A DNA stretch of 64,000 bases from CADCUY01 sp964242735. Its GTDB lineage: Bacteria > Actinomycetota > Actinomycetes > Actinomycetales > Quadrisphaeraceae. Both the position numbers and the translations under genes were made by a program. Every line of letters begins with the position of its first letter. Within the stretch, counting starts at the first letter, position 1. The notes below the pieces were generated by a model that searched no databases, was not told where the DNA came from, and saw nothing but the letters and a program-made list of their open reading frames with translations. The DNA is taken from the NCBI GenBank assembly GCA_964242735.1, contig CAXTAK010000017.1, positions 1-64,000 of the forward strand. The letters are read 5' to 3'. Of the stretch, positions 7,990-16,387 are shown piece by piece.

Positions 7990-8781
7990 TCACAGGACTT
8001 GGACGAGCGTGCCGCCGTCGGCCCGCAGGGCGCTGCCGTTCGTGGCGGCGGAGAGCGGGCTGGCGAGGTAGGTCGCGAGCGAGGCCAGCTCGGCAGGGTC
8101 CAGGAACCGTTGGACGAGTGAGGTGGCGTTCCCCTGCGCGATGGCGGCCTTCACGTCCGCCTCGGTGACGCCCCGGGCCGTGGCGATGGAGCGGACCGCC
8201 GTCGCGACGCCGTCGGAGTAGGTCGGGCCTCCGACGATGGCGTTCACCGTGACCTCGGTGCCGCGGGTCAGCTTGGCCAGGCCGTTGCTGAGCGCGAGCA
8301 GCGCAGCCTTGGTGACGCCGTAGTGGATCATGTCAGCCGGGACGTTGACGCCGGACTCGCTGCTGACGAAGACGATGCGGCCCCAGCCCCGGGCGAGCAT
8401 CCCGGGCAGGAGGTGCCGGGACAGACGGACGGCACTCATGACGTTGACGTCGTAGAACAGCTGCCAGTCCTCGTCCGTGACCGCCGCGAAGGGCTTCACC
8501 TCGAACAGGCCGACGTTGTTGACCAGGATGTCCACGGCGCTCAGGGCATCCAGCACCTGACGGACCTGGGTGTCGTCCGCGAAGTCGCCGGTGACACCGG
8601 ACACCTCGACACCGTGTCCCTCCGCACGCAGGCGAGCGACCGCCCTCTCGACCCGCTCGGACGCACGGCCGTGCAGGACGACCGCGACGCCTTCAGCGGC
8701 GAGGGCCGCAGCGGTGGCGTAGCCGATCCCCCGGGTCGATCCGCTGATGAAGGCGCTCTTGCCCGCCAGCTGTAGATCCAT
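7990..8781 (-). CDS. Short-chain dehydrogenase/reductase
   Basis: This is a 263-residue classical SDR oxidoreductase. It has the cofactor motif SGSTRGIGYATAAALA near the start, ILVNNVGLFE in place of the NNAG motif, the catalytic Ser in VSSESG, and YGVTK as the Tyr-x3-Lys pair. An ADGGTLVQVL end is typical of the family, although canonical members have G-G-x-x at that spot. I start at the ATG at 8781 (MDLQLAGKSAFI); the longer frame runs into the operator. The gene is divergent from a MarR regulator and shares two palindromes with it. The substrate is unknown. Confidence 0.85.
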   Translation of the reverse strand: MDLQLAGKSAFISGSTRGIGYATAAALAAEGVAVVLHGRASERVERAVARLRAEGHGVEVSGVTGDFADDTQVRQVLDALSAVDILVNNVGLFEVKPFAAVTDEDWQLFYDVNVMSAVRLSRHLLPGMLARGWGRIVFVSSESGVNVPADMIHYGVTKAALLALSNGLAKLTRGTEVTVNAIVGGPTYSDGVATAVRSIATARGVTEADVKAAIAQGNATSLVQRFLDPAELASLATYLASPLSAATNGSALRADGGTLVQVL

Positions 8782-8799
8782 GTCTGCGACTCCACTCGG

Positions 8800-8852
8800 T
8801 GACTTGCCTGAGCAAGTCAAACTAGGAGGTGGTGACTTGCTTCGTCAACTGA
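8800..8852. promoter_or_regulatory. Two palindromic MarR operators
   Basis: Site 1 at 8800-8819 is a perfect 20-base palindrome, TGACTTGCCTGAGCAAGTCA. Site 2 at 8833-8852, TGACTTGCTTCGTCAACTGA, has the same left arm and a degenerate right arm. The sites start 33 bases apart, about three helical turns, between the divergent SDR and MarR genes. This is the expected layout for autoregulation and co-repression. Confidence 0.75.
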
Positions 8853-8891
8853 CCTAGGCTGCTCGCATGTGCTGCCGGCCGTGCCCTCGAC

Positions 8892-9383
8892 ATGGGTGAG
8901 GCCTCCGGCCCGCCCGGCTTCGAGGGCGATGAGCAGCTGACCTGGTCAGGCCTGGCGACCGTCCTGGAGTGGCTGCCGGCCCTGCTGGACGCCCAGCTCC
9001 AGCGGGACGCCGAGCTCACGCACTTCGAGTTCGGCGTCCTGTTCGCGCTCGTGCACGCACCGGGCACGACGCTGCGGATGAGCGTGCTGGCGGGCCACGC
9101 GAACAGCACGTTGACCCGCCTCTCCCGGGCAGTGACACGGTTGGAGCAACGGCGATGGGTCCAGCGCGCCGTCGACCCCCAGGACGGGCGCTACACCTTG
9201 GCGACCCTCACCGACCTCGGAAGGGTCAAGGTCGAGGAAGCCACGCCGGGACACGTCGCGACCGTCAGGCGGCTGGTCCTGCAGCCCCTGACGAAGGCGC
9301 AGCAACGCCAGCTCCAGGACATCAACCGGCGCATCCTCTCGGCGACTGGCGCTGGGCAACCCTGGCGACCACCGAGCGAGTGA
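8892..9383 (+). CDS. MarR-family transcriptional regulator
   Basis: This is a 163-residue winged-helix regulator. The dimerisation helix occupies about residues 15-40. The recognition region (MSVLAGHANSTLTRLSRAVTRLEQRRWVQR) is followed by the wing, which contains the DPQDGRYTLATLTDLG segment that is diagnostic of MarR proteins. The ATG at 8892 is the first usable start, because an upstream ATG at 8866 runs into a stop. It is divergent from an SDR gene with two shared operator palindromes and probably controls it in response to a small aromatic or oxidant ligand. The ligand itself is not visible in the sequence. Confidence 0.85.
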   Translation: MGEASGPPGFEGDEQLTWSGLATVLEWLPALLDAQLQRDAELTHFEFGVLFALVHAPGTTLRMSVLAGHANSTLTRLSRAVTRLEQRRWVQRAVDPQDGRYTLATLTDLGRVKVEEATPGHVATVRRLVLQPLTKAQQRQLQDINRRILSATGAGQPWRPPSE

Positions 9384-9570
9384 CCCGGAGTGCGTACCGA
9401 CCGACACGTCGAGGCGAGAGCGGCCGCACCGCGAGCCGTGGTCGCCGAAGAAGGCTGCGACGCCCCGCAGCGGCGCCATGTCCTGCCTGCACGGCCGAGG
9501 CCGGTTCTGCCTGGACCCGGAACCGCAAGCGGGTCACCCGCCGTCGCCGAGGAGTTCCGCCCGTTGGTGA

Positions 9571-9901
9571 CCCGGCGTGGGTCGGCCAGCGACTCAGCCG
9601 CAGTGAACTGGTCGCGTGCCAGGTCCAGTTCCAGGCCGCCGGGCATCGCGTTCCCGTGGTGCACGCCCTCCACCTGGCCTTCGCGCACCTGCCTGCCTCC
9701 GACCGGCGCGCCCTCGAGGCGCCCGTCACCCGGCTGCACACCCTGCCCAACCGGGTCGCCCACCACGAGCCGCTGATCACCGAGCCCCTGGCCGAGCGCT
9801 ACGCCGACGTCCTCACCGTCGTCGGGTACGTCGACCCCGCACTGCGGACCTGGGTGGCAGAGCACAACACCGTGCCCGCGGTCCTGTCCGCGCGACCCTG
9901 A
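9571..9901 (+). pseudogene. Possible protein fragment without start
   Basis: The 3' part of a plus-strand frame has good coding character. It contains RVPVVHALHLAFAHLPASD, TRLHTLPNRVAHHEPLITE and RYADVLTVVGYVDPALRTW, and ends at a stop at 9901. There is no acceptable start codon upstream, and the preceding sequence in the same frame is arginine-rich noise. I do not recognise the family. It looks like the end of a gene whose front was lost. The 9384-9570 stretch before it holds nothing I can support. Confidence 0.3.
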
Positions 9902-9978
9902 CCCGCCCCTCCACCACGACTTCCCGTCCTGCCACATCACGCTGCGTGGGCCCGCCGGCGCGTGGGCGCCCCGCCGGG

Positions 9979-10600
9979 GTGGCGCCGCGGCAGGATCCGG
10001 GGGGCTGGGGCATCGACTACGAGGACCTGGTGACCAGGCTCCACGCCCTGGTGGGTCACCGCGCTGATCACCTGAGCGGGGACGAGAAGGGCGAGGCGCA
10101 GGTCTTCCTCGAGCGCCTGTTCCGCGCGTTCGGCCACGAGGGGCACGCCGGGGCCGGCGCGAAGCTCGAGGCGCGGATCGAGGCGCGGGACACCAAGGGC
10201 AGCAGCGTCGCGGACCTGGTGTGGGAGCCCCGGGTCCTGGTGGAGGTGAAGAAGGCCGGCACCGACCTGGGCGAGCACTACCGCCGGGCCTTCGACGACT
10301 GGCTCCTGGGGTCCCGGACCGCCCCCGGTACGTGGTGCTGCGCACCTTCGACGAGTTCCGGGTCTACGACGTCGACCACCAGCTCGATGAGCCCATCGGC
10401 CGCGTGACCCTGGCCGACCCACCTCGGCGGTCAGAGACCTTCGGGTTCCTGCTGCCCACCGAGCGGACACCGCAGTCCAGCCACGGCCTCGTGGGGGTGA
10501 CCCGGGAGTCCGCTGCCCGACTCGCGGCCCTGTTCAACACCCTCCCCACCCGCGGGGTGGACCGGGAGGTCGCCCAGCGGTTCTCCCGCACCCACGACCA
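9979..10600 (+). pseudogene. Truncated, frameshifted MmeI-like restriction-modification gene
   Basis: From a GTG at 9979 the frame reads IDYEDLVTRLHALVG, GEAQVFLERLFRAFG and then VADLVWEPRVLVEVKKAG. That is the N-terminal layout of MmeI-type (type IIL/IIG) enzymes, where D...ExK forms the nuclease site. At about 10321-10326 a run of five C causes a one-base shift. The sequence continues in another frame as RYVVLRTFDEFRVYDVDHQ and FGFLLPTERTPQ, again matching the MmeI family, then loses similarity near 10590. The methyltransferase and target-recognition domains are absent. It is a dead remnant of a defence gene. Confidence 0.6.
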
Positions 10601-10679
10601 CCGTGCCACGGCATCCACCGCCGCATCAGCGCGCAACCCGACCTCGTCCGGCAACGGTCCTGCGCGAGCGCCCCGGCGC

Positions 10680-12320
10680 TCACCCGCCCAGCGCCGCGCC
10701 GACCACCTCGCGGGCCTGCTCCTGCACCTCGCGCAGGTGCGTCGCACCCCGGAAGGACTCCGCGTAGATCTTGTACACGTCCTCGGTGCCCGAGGGGCGG
10801 GCCGCGAACCAGGCGCTCTCCGTGACCACCTTCAGCCCGCCGATCGCCTCCCCGTTGCCGGGGGCGGTGGTCAGGACGTCGGTGATCGGCTCGCCCGCGA
10901 GGATGTCGGCGTCGACGTCGTCGGGGCTCAGCGCCGCCAGGCGGGCCTTCTGCTCCCGGGTGGCCGGGGCGTCGACCCTGGCGTACGCCGGGGCCCCGTG
11001 CTCACGAGCGAGGTCGGCGTACAGCTCGCTGGGGCTCCGGCCCGTGGCCCCGCGGATCTCCGCGGCGAGCAGCGCCAGCAGCAGGCCGTCCTTGTCGGTG
11101 GTCCACGTCGACCCGTCACGGCGCAGGAACGAGGCGCCCGCGCTCTCCTCCCCCCCGAAGCCCACCGAGCCGTCGAGCAGACCGGGCACGAAGTGCTTGA
11201 AGCCCACCGGCACCTCCAGCAGGCGCCGGCCCAGGGACGCGACGACGCGGTCGATCATCGAGCTCGACACCAGCGTCTTGCCCACCGCGACGTCCGGCCC
11301 CCACTGCGGCCGGTGCGCGAACAGGTAGGAGATCGCCACCGCCAGGTAGTGGTTGGGGTTCATCAGCCCCCCGTCGGGGGTGACGATGCCGTGCCGGTCG
11401 GCGTCGGCGTCGTTGCCGGTGGCGACGTCGAACCGCGCTTCCCCGGCCATCGTCTCGATGAGGCCGGCCATCGCCATGGGCGAGGAGCAGTCCATGCGGA
11501 TCTTGCCGTCGGTGTCGAGGGTCATGAAGGCGAAGCGCGGGTCGACGTCGGGGTTGACGACGGTCAGCTCCAGGTCGTGCCGCTCGGCGACCTCGCCCCA
11601 GTACGCCACGCTGGCCCCCCCGAGGGGGTCGGCGCCGATGCGCACCCCACCGGCGCGCACCGCGTCGAGGTCCACGGCGCTGGGCAGGTCGTCGACGTAG
11701 CGGCCGAGGAAGTCGTAGGTGTCCACGCCGGCCCGGGCCTGCGCGCTCGAGACCCGGCGGACGCCGTCCAGCCCGGCCTCGAGGAGGGCGTTGGCGCGGG
11801 CGGCGATCGCGCTGGTGGCCTCGGAGCCGGCCGGTCCCCCGGTGGGCGGGTTGTACTTGAACCCTCCGTCGCGCGGGGGGTTGTGGCTGGGGGTGACCAC
11901 GATGCCGTCGACCCGCCCGTGGGTGCCCGCGGCGTTCAGGGCCAGGATGGCGTGGCTCACCGCGGGGGTGGGGGTGTACCCGTCGCGGGAGTCGACGAGC
12001 ACGGTGACGTCGTTGCCGACGAGGACCTCGAGCGCGGTGGCCCACGCGGGCTCGGACAGGGCGTGGGTGTCACGGCCGATCACCAGCGGGCCGGTGGTGC
12101 CCTGCGCGGCGCGGTGCTCGACGATCGCCTGGGTGGTGGCGAGGATGTGGGCCTCGTTGAACGCGCCGTCCAGGGACGAGCCGCGGTGCCCGGAGGTGCC
12201 GAAGACCACGCGCTGCGCCGGGTCGCCGGGGTCGGGCGTGACATCGGTGTAGGCGCTGAGCAGCGCGGTCAGGTCGACGAGGTCCTGGGGCTGGGCCGGC
12301 TGTCCGGCGCGCTCGTGCAT
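10680..12320 (-). CDS. pgm: Phosphoglucomutase (alpha-D-glucose phosphate-specific)
   Basis: This is a 546-residue enzyme that interconverts glucose 1-phosphate and glucose 6-phosphate. Domain landmarks are in order: FGTSGHRGSSLDGAFNE near residue 40, the active-site serine loop TPSHNPPRDGGFKYNPP, the metal loop GNDADADRHGI, the sugar-binding GGEESAGAS, and the C-terminal phosphate-binding RPSGTEDVYKIYAES. Length and motifs match the actinobacterial and E. coli Pgm family. It stands alone, its stop lying next to the restriction remnant. Glucose 1-phosphate from this enzyme feeds glycogen, envelope sugars and NDP-glucose, which the GpgS encoded further along would use. Confidence 0.95.
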   Translation of the reverse strand: MHERAGQPAQPQDLVDLTALLSAYTDVTPDPGDPAQRVVFGTSGHRGSSLDGAFNEAHILATTQAIVEHRAAQGTTGPLVIGRDTHALSEPAWATALEVLVGNDVTVLVDSRDGYTPTPAVSHAILALNAAGTHGRVDGIVVTPSHNPPRDGGFKYNPPTGGPAGSEATSAIAARANALLEAGLDGVRRVSSAQARAGVDTYDFLGRYVDDLPSAVDLDAVRAGGVRIGADPLGGASVAYWGEVAERHDLELTVVNPDVDPRFAFMTLDTDGKIRMDCSSPMAMAGLIETMAGEARFDVATGNDADADRHGIVTPDGGLMNPNHYLAVAISYLFAHRPQWGPDVAVGKTLVSSSMIDRVVASLGRRLLEVPVGFKHFVPGLLDGSVGFGGEESAGASFLRRDGSTWTTDKDGLLLALLAAEIRGATGRSPSELYADLAREHGAPAYARVDAPATREQKARLAALSPDDVDADILAGEPITDVLTTAPGNGEAIGGLKVVTESAWFAARPSGTEDVYKIYAESFRGATHLREVQEQAREVVGAALGG

Positions 12321-12385
12321 GGGCCGGTCCTAGTGCACCGCGCGCGCCGGCGCACCCCGGGCGGCGGTGGAGCGGCGGTGCGGCG

Positions 12386-12724
12386 TCAGGCGGCGCGCAG
12401 CACGGCGCCGTCGCTGCGGGACGCCGCGGGCGCGGCCCGGGACGCCAGCGCCCGGTCGGCGCCGCCCAGCTCGGCGTGCAGCGCACCGACCAGGTCGACC
12501 AGCGGCAGCCGCAGGGCCCGGCAGATGGCGCCGAGCACCTCCGAGGAGGGCTCCTTGCGCCCCCGCTCGACCTCGGACAGGAACGCCAGCGAGACCTGCG
12601 AGGCCGCGGCCAGCTCGCGGAGCGAGAGCCCCTGGCGGTTCCGCTCGCGCCGCAGCAGGTCACCCACCGCCCGGCGCAGCAGCGGTTCGGGGCGGACGGC
12701 GCGCAGGCGGCTCGGCGTGGCCAT
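12386..12724 (-). CDS. XRE-family regulator, ClgR-like
   Basis: This is a 112-residue protein with one helix-turn-helix domain of the XRE type (residues about 18-75). The helices read VGDLLRRERNRQGLSLRELAAASQVSLAFLSEVERGRKEPSSEVLGAICRAL. This arrangement is very close to ClgR, the actinobacterial activator of Clp protease and stress genes. I start at the ATG at 12724 (MATPSRLRAV); the longer open frame upstream is low-complexity. The short Ala-rich tail carries no clear degradation signal. It lies between pgm and alkA on the same strand but is probably transcribed on its own. Confidence 0.75.
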   Translation of the reverse strand: MATPSRLRAVRPEPLLRRAVGDLLRRERNRQGLSLRELAAASQVSLAFLSEVERGRKEPSSEVLGAICRALRLPLVDLVGALHAELGGADRALASRAAPAASRSDGAVLRAA

Positions 12725-12761
12725 GCCCCAGGCTACGACCGGGCGGCGGGCTCCGACGTGC

Positions 12762-13637
12762 TCAGGCGAAGACCTCCCGCGTCCACAGGTGCACCAGCGC
12801 GTGCCCGCGCCAGGGCCGCCACGCCTGCGCTCGCTCCTCCGCCTCCCGCGGGGTGCGCACGCCCAGCGCCCGGCGCAGCACCAGGTCACCGCCGAGGAAG
12901 GCGTCGGGGTCGCGCAGCACGCGCAGGCCGATGTAGTCGGCCGTCCACGGGCCGATCCCGGGCAGCGCGAGCAGTGCCCGCCGCGCCTCCACCCGGGCCG
13001 CTGGTGGCTGGCCCGCGCGCAGGTCCAGCCCGCCGTCCAGGGCGCCGGCCAGCGCGTGGACGGCGGTGGCCCGCGCGGAGGTGACCCCGGTGAGCGCCCG
13101 CAGCGCCTCGGGCCCGGCGCCGGTCAGCGCGCCGGGGTCGGGGAAGCGCACCAGTCCCCCGCCCACCGGCTCGCCGAGGGCGGCCACGAGCCGGCCCGCG
13201 AAGGTGCGCGCAGCGGCGAGGGAGACGTGCTGGCCGAGGACGGTCAGCACCGCGGTCTCGGTGGCGTCGACCGCGCCGGGCAGGCGGAGGCCCGGGCGCG
13301 CGGTGACCAGCGGGCCGAGCACCGGGTCACCGGCCAGGGCCGCGTCGGCGGCGGTGGTGTCGTCGTCCAGGGCCAGCCACCGGCGGACGGCGGGAAGGTG
13401 CGCTGCGGACCGGGGTGCCGCGAGGACGGCGCCGCCCCCGGGGCGCTCCACCGGGCGCACCGTCACGACCTGCCACCCGCCGCGCCCGTCGGGCACCGCG
13501 CGGGTGTGCTCGCCGGTGGCCGCGTCGTGGCGCTCCAGCCCCGGGACGGCGTGCGCGGCGAGCCAGCGGTGCAGCGGCCCCGCGGCCAGCGCCCCGGCGT
13601 GGGGGAGCGCTGCGAGATCCACGTCGGCAGTCTCCAC
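12762..13637 (-). CDS. DNA-3-methyladenine glycosylase II (AlkA-type)
   Basis: This is a 291-residue base-excision repair enzyme that removes alkylated purines. An AlkA N-terminal region (about 1-75) precedes the helix-hairpin-helix glycosylase domain. The hairpin reads LPGIGPWTADYIGLR, and the catalytic aspartate follows in AFLGGDLVLRRALG, matching the Asp of E. coli AlkA. I chose the GTG at 13637; the longer frame overlaps the divergent Fpg gene. In many actinobacteria AlkA is fused to an Ada methyltransferase half; here it stands alone. Its neighbour across the divergent gap is another DNA glycosylase, so the pair forms a small repair locus. Confidence 0.85.
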   Translation of the reverse strand: METADVDLAALPHAGALAAGPLHRWLAAHAVPGLERHDAATGEHTRAVPDGRGGWQVVTVRPVERPGGGAVLAAPRSAAHLPAVRRWLALDDDTTAADAALAGDPVLGPLVTARPGLRLPGAVDATETAVLTVLGQHVSLAAARTFAGRLVAALGEPVGGGLVRFPDPGALTGAGPEALRALTGVTSARATAVHALAGALDGGLDLRAGQPPAARVEARRALLALPGIGPWTADYIGLRVLRDPDAFLGGDLVLRRALGVRTPREAEERAQAWRPWRGHALVHLWTREVFA

Positions 13638-13722
13638 GGCACCGTGCCGGCGCGCGGTGGGGCAGGGCTGGGCGGGTGACACCCCGCTGCGCGCACCGGG
13701 TGCGCGCGGCATGCTGCTGGTC

Positions 13723-14613
13723 GTGCCCGAGCTCCCCGAGGTCGAGGCGCTCGCCGCGTTCCTCGCCCGCCGCACCACGGGCTCCGCCGTCGTCGGCGTC
13801 GAGGTGGCCTCCGTCGCCGTCCTCAAGACCTTCGACCCCGCCCCGCAGGCCCTCGAGGGCGGTGTGGTCACCGCGGTCCGCCGTCACGGCAAGTGGCTCG
13901 ACCTCGACGTCGACGGCCTCCACCTGGTCGTGCACCTCGCCCGCGCCGGGTGGCTCCGCTGGTCCGAGGCGCTGCCCGTCGCGCCGGCGCGTCCGGGCGC
14001 CCGCGTGGCGCTGCGGGTGCGCCTCGAGGACCCCGACGGCGACGCCCCCGCACCCGGCAGGGGCGGCCCGGGGTTCGACCTCACCGAGGCGGGCACTCGC
14101 AAGGGCCTGGCCGTGCACGTGGTGCGCGACCCCCTGCAGGTGCCCGCCATCGCCGGCCTGGGCCCCGACCCGCTCGACCCGAGCTTCGACGTCCCCGCTC
14201 TGCAGGCCCTGCTCACCGGGCGCCGCGCGCAGGTCAAGGGGGTGCTGCGCGACCAGTCGGTGCTCGCGGGGGTGGGAGGTGCGTACAGCGACGAGGTGCT
14301 CCACGCCGCCCGCACCTCACCCTTCGCCATCGCCGCCACCCTCGACGAGGCCGCCGTCGCCCGCCTGCACACGGCGCTGAAGGATGTGCTGACCACCGCC
14401 GTGGCCGCCGCCGCCGGCAAGCCCGCCGCGGAGCTGAAGGACGCCAAGCGTGCCGGGATGGCCGTGCACGGGAGGACGGGGGAGGCGTGCCCGGCGTGCG
14501 GCGACGTCGTCCGCGAGGTGTCCTTCGCCGACAGCTCGCTGCAGTACTGCGCCACCTGCCAGACCGGCGGCACCCCGCTCGCCGACCGGCGCACCTCCCG
14601 CTTCGTGCGCTGA
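13723..14613 (+). CDS. Fpg/Nei-family DNA glycosylase
   Basis: This is a 296-residue bifunctional glycosylase/lyase for oxidised bases. I chose the GTG at 13723 because it yields the mature N-terminus PELPEVEAL. The family needs Pro2 as its catalytic residue and Glu3 beside it, so the ATG at 13711 would block activity. HGKWLDLD supplies the conserved Lys. The C-terminal zinc finger is CPAC-x16-CATC. The helix-two-turn-helix segment reads VLAGVGGAYSDEVLHAA, where most members have GIGNxYxDE. The conserved DNA-binding Asn is thus replaced by Gly, which may change binding. Confidence 0.85.
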   Translation: MPELPEVEALAAFLARRTTGSAVVGVEVASVAVLKTFDPAPQALEGGVVTAVRRHGKWLDLDVDGLHLVVHLARAGWLRWSEALPVAPARPGARVALRVRLEDPDGDAPAPGRGGPGFDLTEAGTRKGLAVHVVRDPLQVPAIAGLGPDPLDPSFDVPALQALLTGRRAQVKGVLRDQSVLAGVGGAYSDEVLHAARTSPFAIAATLDEAAVARLHTALKDVLTTAVAAAAGKPAAELKDAKRAGMAVHGRTGEACPACGDVVREVSFADSSLQYCATCQTGGTPLADRRTSRFVR

Positions 14614-14706
14614 GGGCGCCCGCACCCCGACGAGGCAGACCAGGGACCGCGCGGCACGCCACCCGCGGCGCGAGGTCGCCCGCCCGCCGGGCTGGGAGGA
14701 TGGGAC

Positions 14707-16017
14707 GTGTCCACCTCGCTGGCGATCGCGCTGGTCCTGCTCTTCGTCCTCGTCGGCGGCTTCTTCTCCATGTCCGAGCTCGCGGTGGTCTCCCTGCGCG
14801 ACGGCCAGGTGCGCACCCTGCGGGAGTCGGGTCGCCGGGGCGCGGCCATCGGGCGCCTCCGCGACGACACCAACCGGTTCCTCTCCGCCGTGCAGATCGG
14901 CGTCACCCTCGCGGGGTTCTTCGCCTCGGCGTTCGGCGGCGCCGTGCTCGCCAGCCGCCTCGTCCCGCTGCTGGAGGACCGCGGGGTGGCCGCCGGGGTC
15001 GCCGGCACCGTCGCCCTGGTCGTGGTGACCATCGGCGTGTCCTACGCCTCGCTGGTGCTCGGTGAGCTGGTGCCCAAGCGCCTGGCCCTGCAGAAGCCCG
15101 AGCAGATCTCCCGCGCCGTGGCCCCCGTGCTCGACCGGGTCGCCACCGCCACCCGCCCCGTGGTGTGGCTGCTCGGCATCTCCACCAACGCCGTCGTCCG
15201 CCTGCTCGGGCTCGACCCCCGCGCCTCCCGCGAGGACGTCACCGAGGAGGAGCTCCGCGAGATGGTCAGCAGCCACGGCGAGCTCGCCGACGACGAGCGC
15301 CGCGTGATCAACGACGTCTTCGACGCCGCGGACCGTCGGCTCTCGGAGGTGATGGTGCCGCGCACCGAGGTCGACTTCCTCGCGGCGTCCCTCGGCCTCG
15401 AGGAGGCCGCCTCGCTGATCGAGGACAAGCCCCACTCCCGCTACCCGGTGACCGGGGAGTCCGCGGACGACGTCATCGGCTTCGTGCACGTCCGCGACCT
15501 GCTGACCGCGGCCCGGCGCGGGGACGGCGGCACCCTCGCCGGCATCGCCCGCCCGATCCTCATGCTGCCCGGCACCAAGGCCCTGCTGCCCGCGATGACC
15601 GAGCTGCGTCGCACCCGCCGCCACCTCGCCGTGGTCGTCGACGAGTACGGCGGCACCGACGGCATCGTGACCCTGGAGGACCTCGTCGAGGAGCTCGTCG
15701 GGGAGATCGAGGACGAGTACGACGACTCCCACGGGCCGCACCACCCCGACACCCTCGTCGGGCCGACGGAGGTCGACGGGCTGCTGCACCGCACCGAGAT
15801 CACCGAGCAGACCGGACTGGTCCTGCCCGACGGCCCCTACGAGACCCTGGGCGGCTTCGTGGTCACGACCCTGGGCAGGATGCCGGTGGACGGCGACGCC
15901 GTGGAGGCGCTCGGCCACCGGCTGGAGATCACCGAGATGGACGGCCGGCGGGTCGCGAGGATCCGCGTGGAGCCGCTGGAGCCCCCCACCACCGACGAGG
16001 AGACCGACGATGCCTGA
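14707..16017 (+). CDS. CNNM/CorC-family transporter-associated protein (HlyC/CorC)
   Basis: This is a 436-residue membrane protein. The DUF21/CNNM transmembrane domain spans residues 1-200 with four hydrophobic segments, and contains LGELVPKRLALQKPE, a family signature. It is followed by a CBS pair (about 215-340; MVPRTEVDFL, DEYGGTDGIVTLEDLVEELVG) and a C-terminal CorC_HlyC domain (about 350-430). Members export or sense magnesium and related cations. The GTG at 14707 has GGGAGGATGGG upstream. It overlaps the rhodanese gene by eight bases, so the two are translationally coupled. Confidence 0.9.
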   Translation: MSTSLAIALVLLFVLVGGFFSMSELAVVSLRDGQVRTLRESGRRGAAIGRLRDDTNRFLSAVQIGVTLAGFFASAFGGAVLASRLVPLLEDRGVAAGVAGTVALVVVTIGVSYASLVLGELVPKRLALQKPEQISRAVAPVLDRVATATRPVVWLLGISTNAVVRLLGLDPRASREDVTEEELREMVSSHGELADDERRVINDVFDAADRRLSEVMVPRTEVDFLAASLGLEEAASLIEDKPHSRYPVTGESADDVIGFVHVRDLLTAARRGDGGTLAGIARPILMLPGTKALLPAMTELRRTRRHLAVVVDEYGGTDGIVTLEDLVEELVGEIEDEYDDSHGPHHPDTLVGPTEVDGLLHRTEITEQTGLVLPDGPYETLGGFVVTTLGRMPVDGDAVEALGHRLEITEMDGRRVARIRVEPLEPPTTDEETDDA

Positions 16018-16351
16018 CGGACCCCCCACCACACCCGTGGCGCAGGTGCCCGACGACGCGGTGCTGCTCGACGTCCGCGAGGACGACGAGTTCGCCGCCG
16101 GGCACGCCCCCGGCGCCGTGCACGTGCCGCTGGGTGACCTGCCCGCCCGCGTGGGGGAGCTGGGGCGTCACGGCGACCGGCCGGTGCACGTGCTGTGCCG
16201 CTCCGGCGGGCGCGCGGCGACGGCGGCGCAGTGGCTGACCGACCACGGCCACGACGCCGTGGTCGTCGAGGGCGGCACCCAGGCGTGGGAGGCGGCCGGC
16301 CGCGGGCTCGTCGCCGAGGCGGGGGACGGCGTCGCCCCGCAGGTGCTGTAG
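16010..16351 (+). CDS. Rhodanese-like domain protein
   Basis: This is a 113-residue single rhodanese domain. The front reads DDAVLLDVREDDEFAAGHAPGAVHVPLGDL, and the active-site loop is LCRSGGRA with the catalytic Cys. A C-terminal GGTQAWEAAGRGL helix is typical. Such small cytoplasmic sulfurtransferases move sulfane sulfur to acceptors such as cyanide or thioredoxin. It is translationally coupled to the CNNM gene. The physiological acceptor is unknown. Confidence 0.9.
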   Translation: MPDGPPTTPVAQVPDDAVLLDVREDDEFAAGHAPGAVHVPLGDLPARVGELGRHGDRPVHVLCRSGGRAATAAQWLTDHGHDAVVVEGGTQAWEAAGRGLVAEAGDGVAPQVL

Positions 16352-16387
16352 CCGCCGGCCGGCCAGTGCCGCCGGCCGGCCAGCCCG

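Noticed and set aside
10221..13679. A plus-strand open frame of over 1100 codons across pgm and alkA
   Set aside because: It is the antisense shadow of strongly supported minus-strand genes. Only its first hundred codons contain the MmeI-like remnant.
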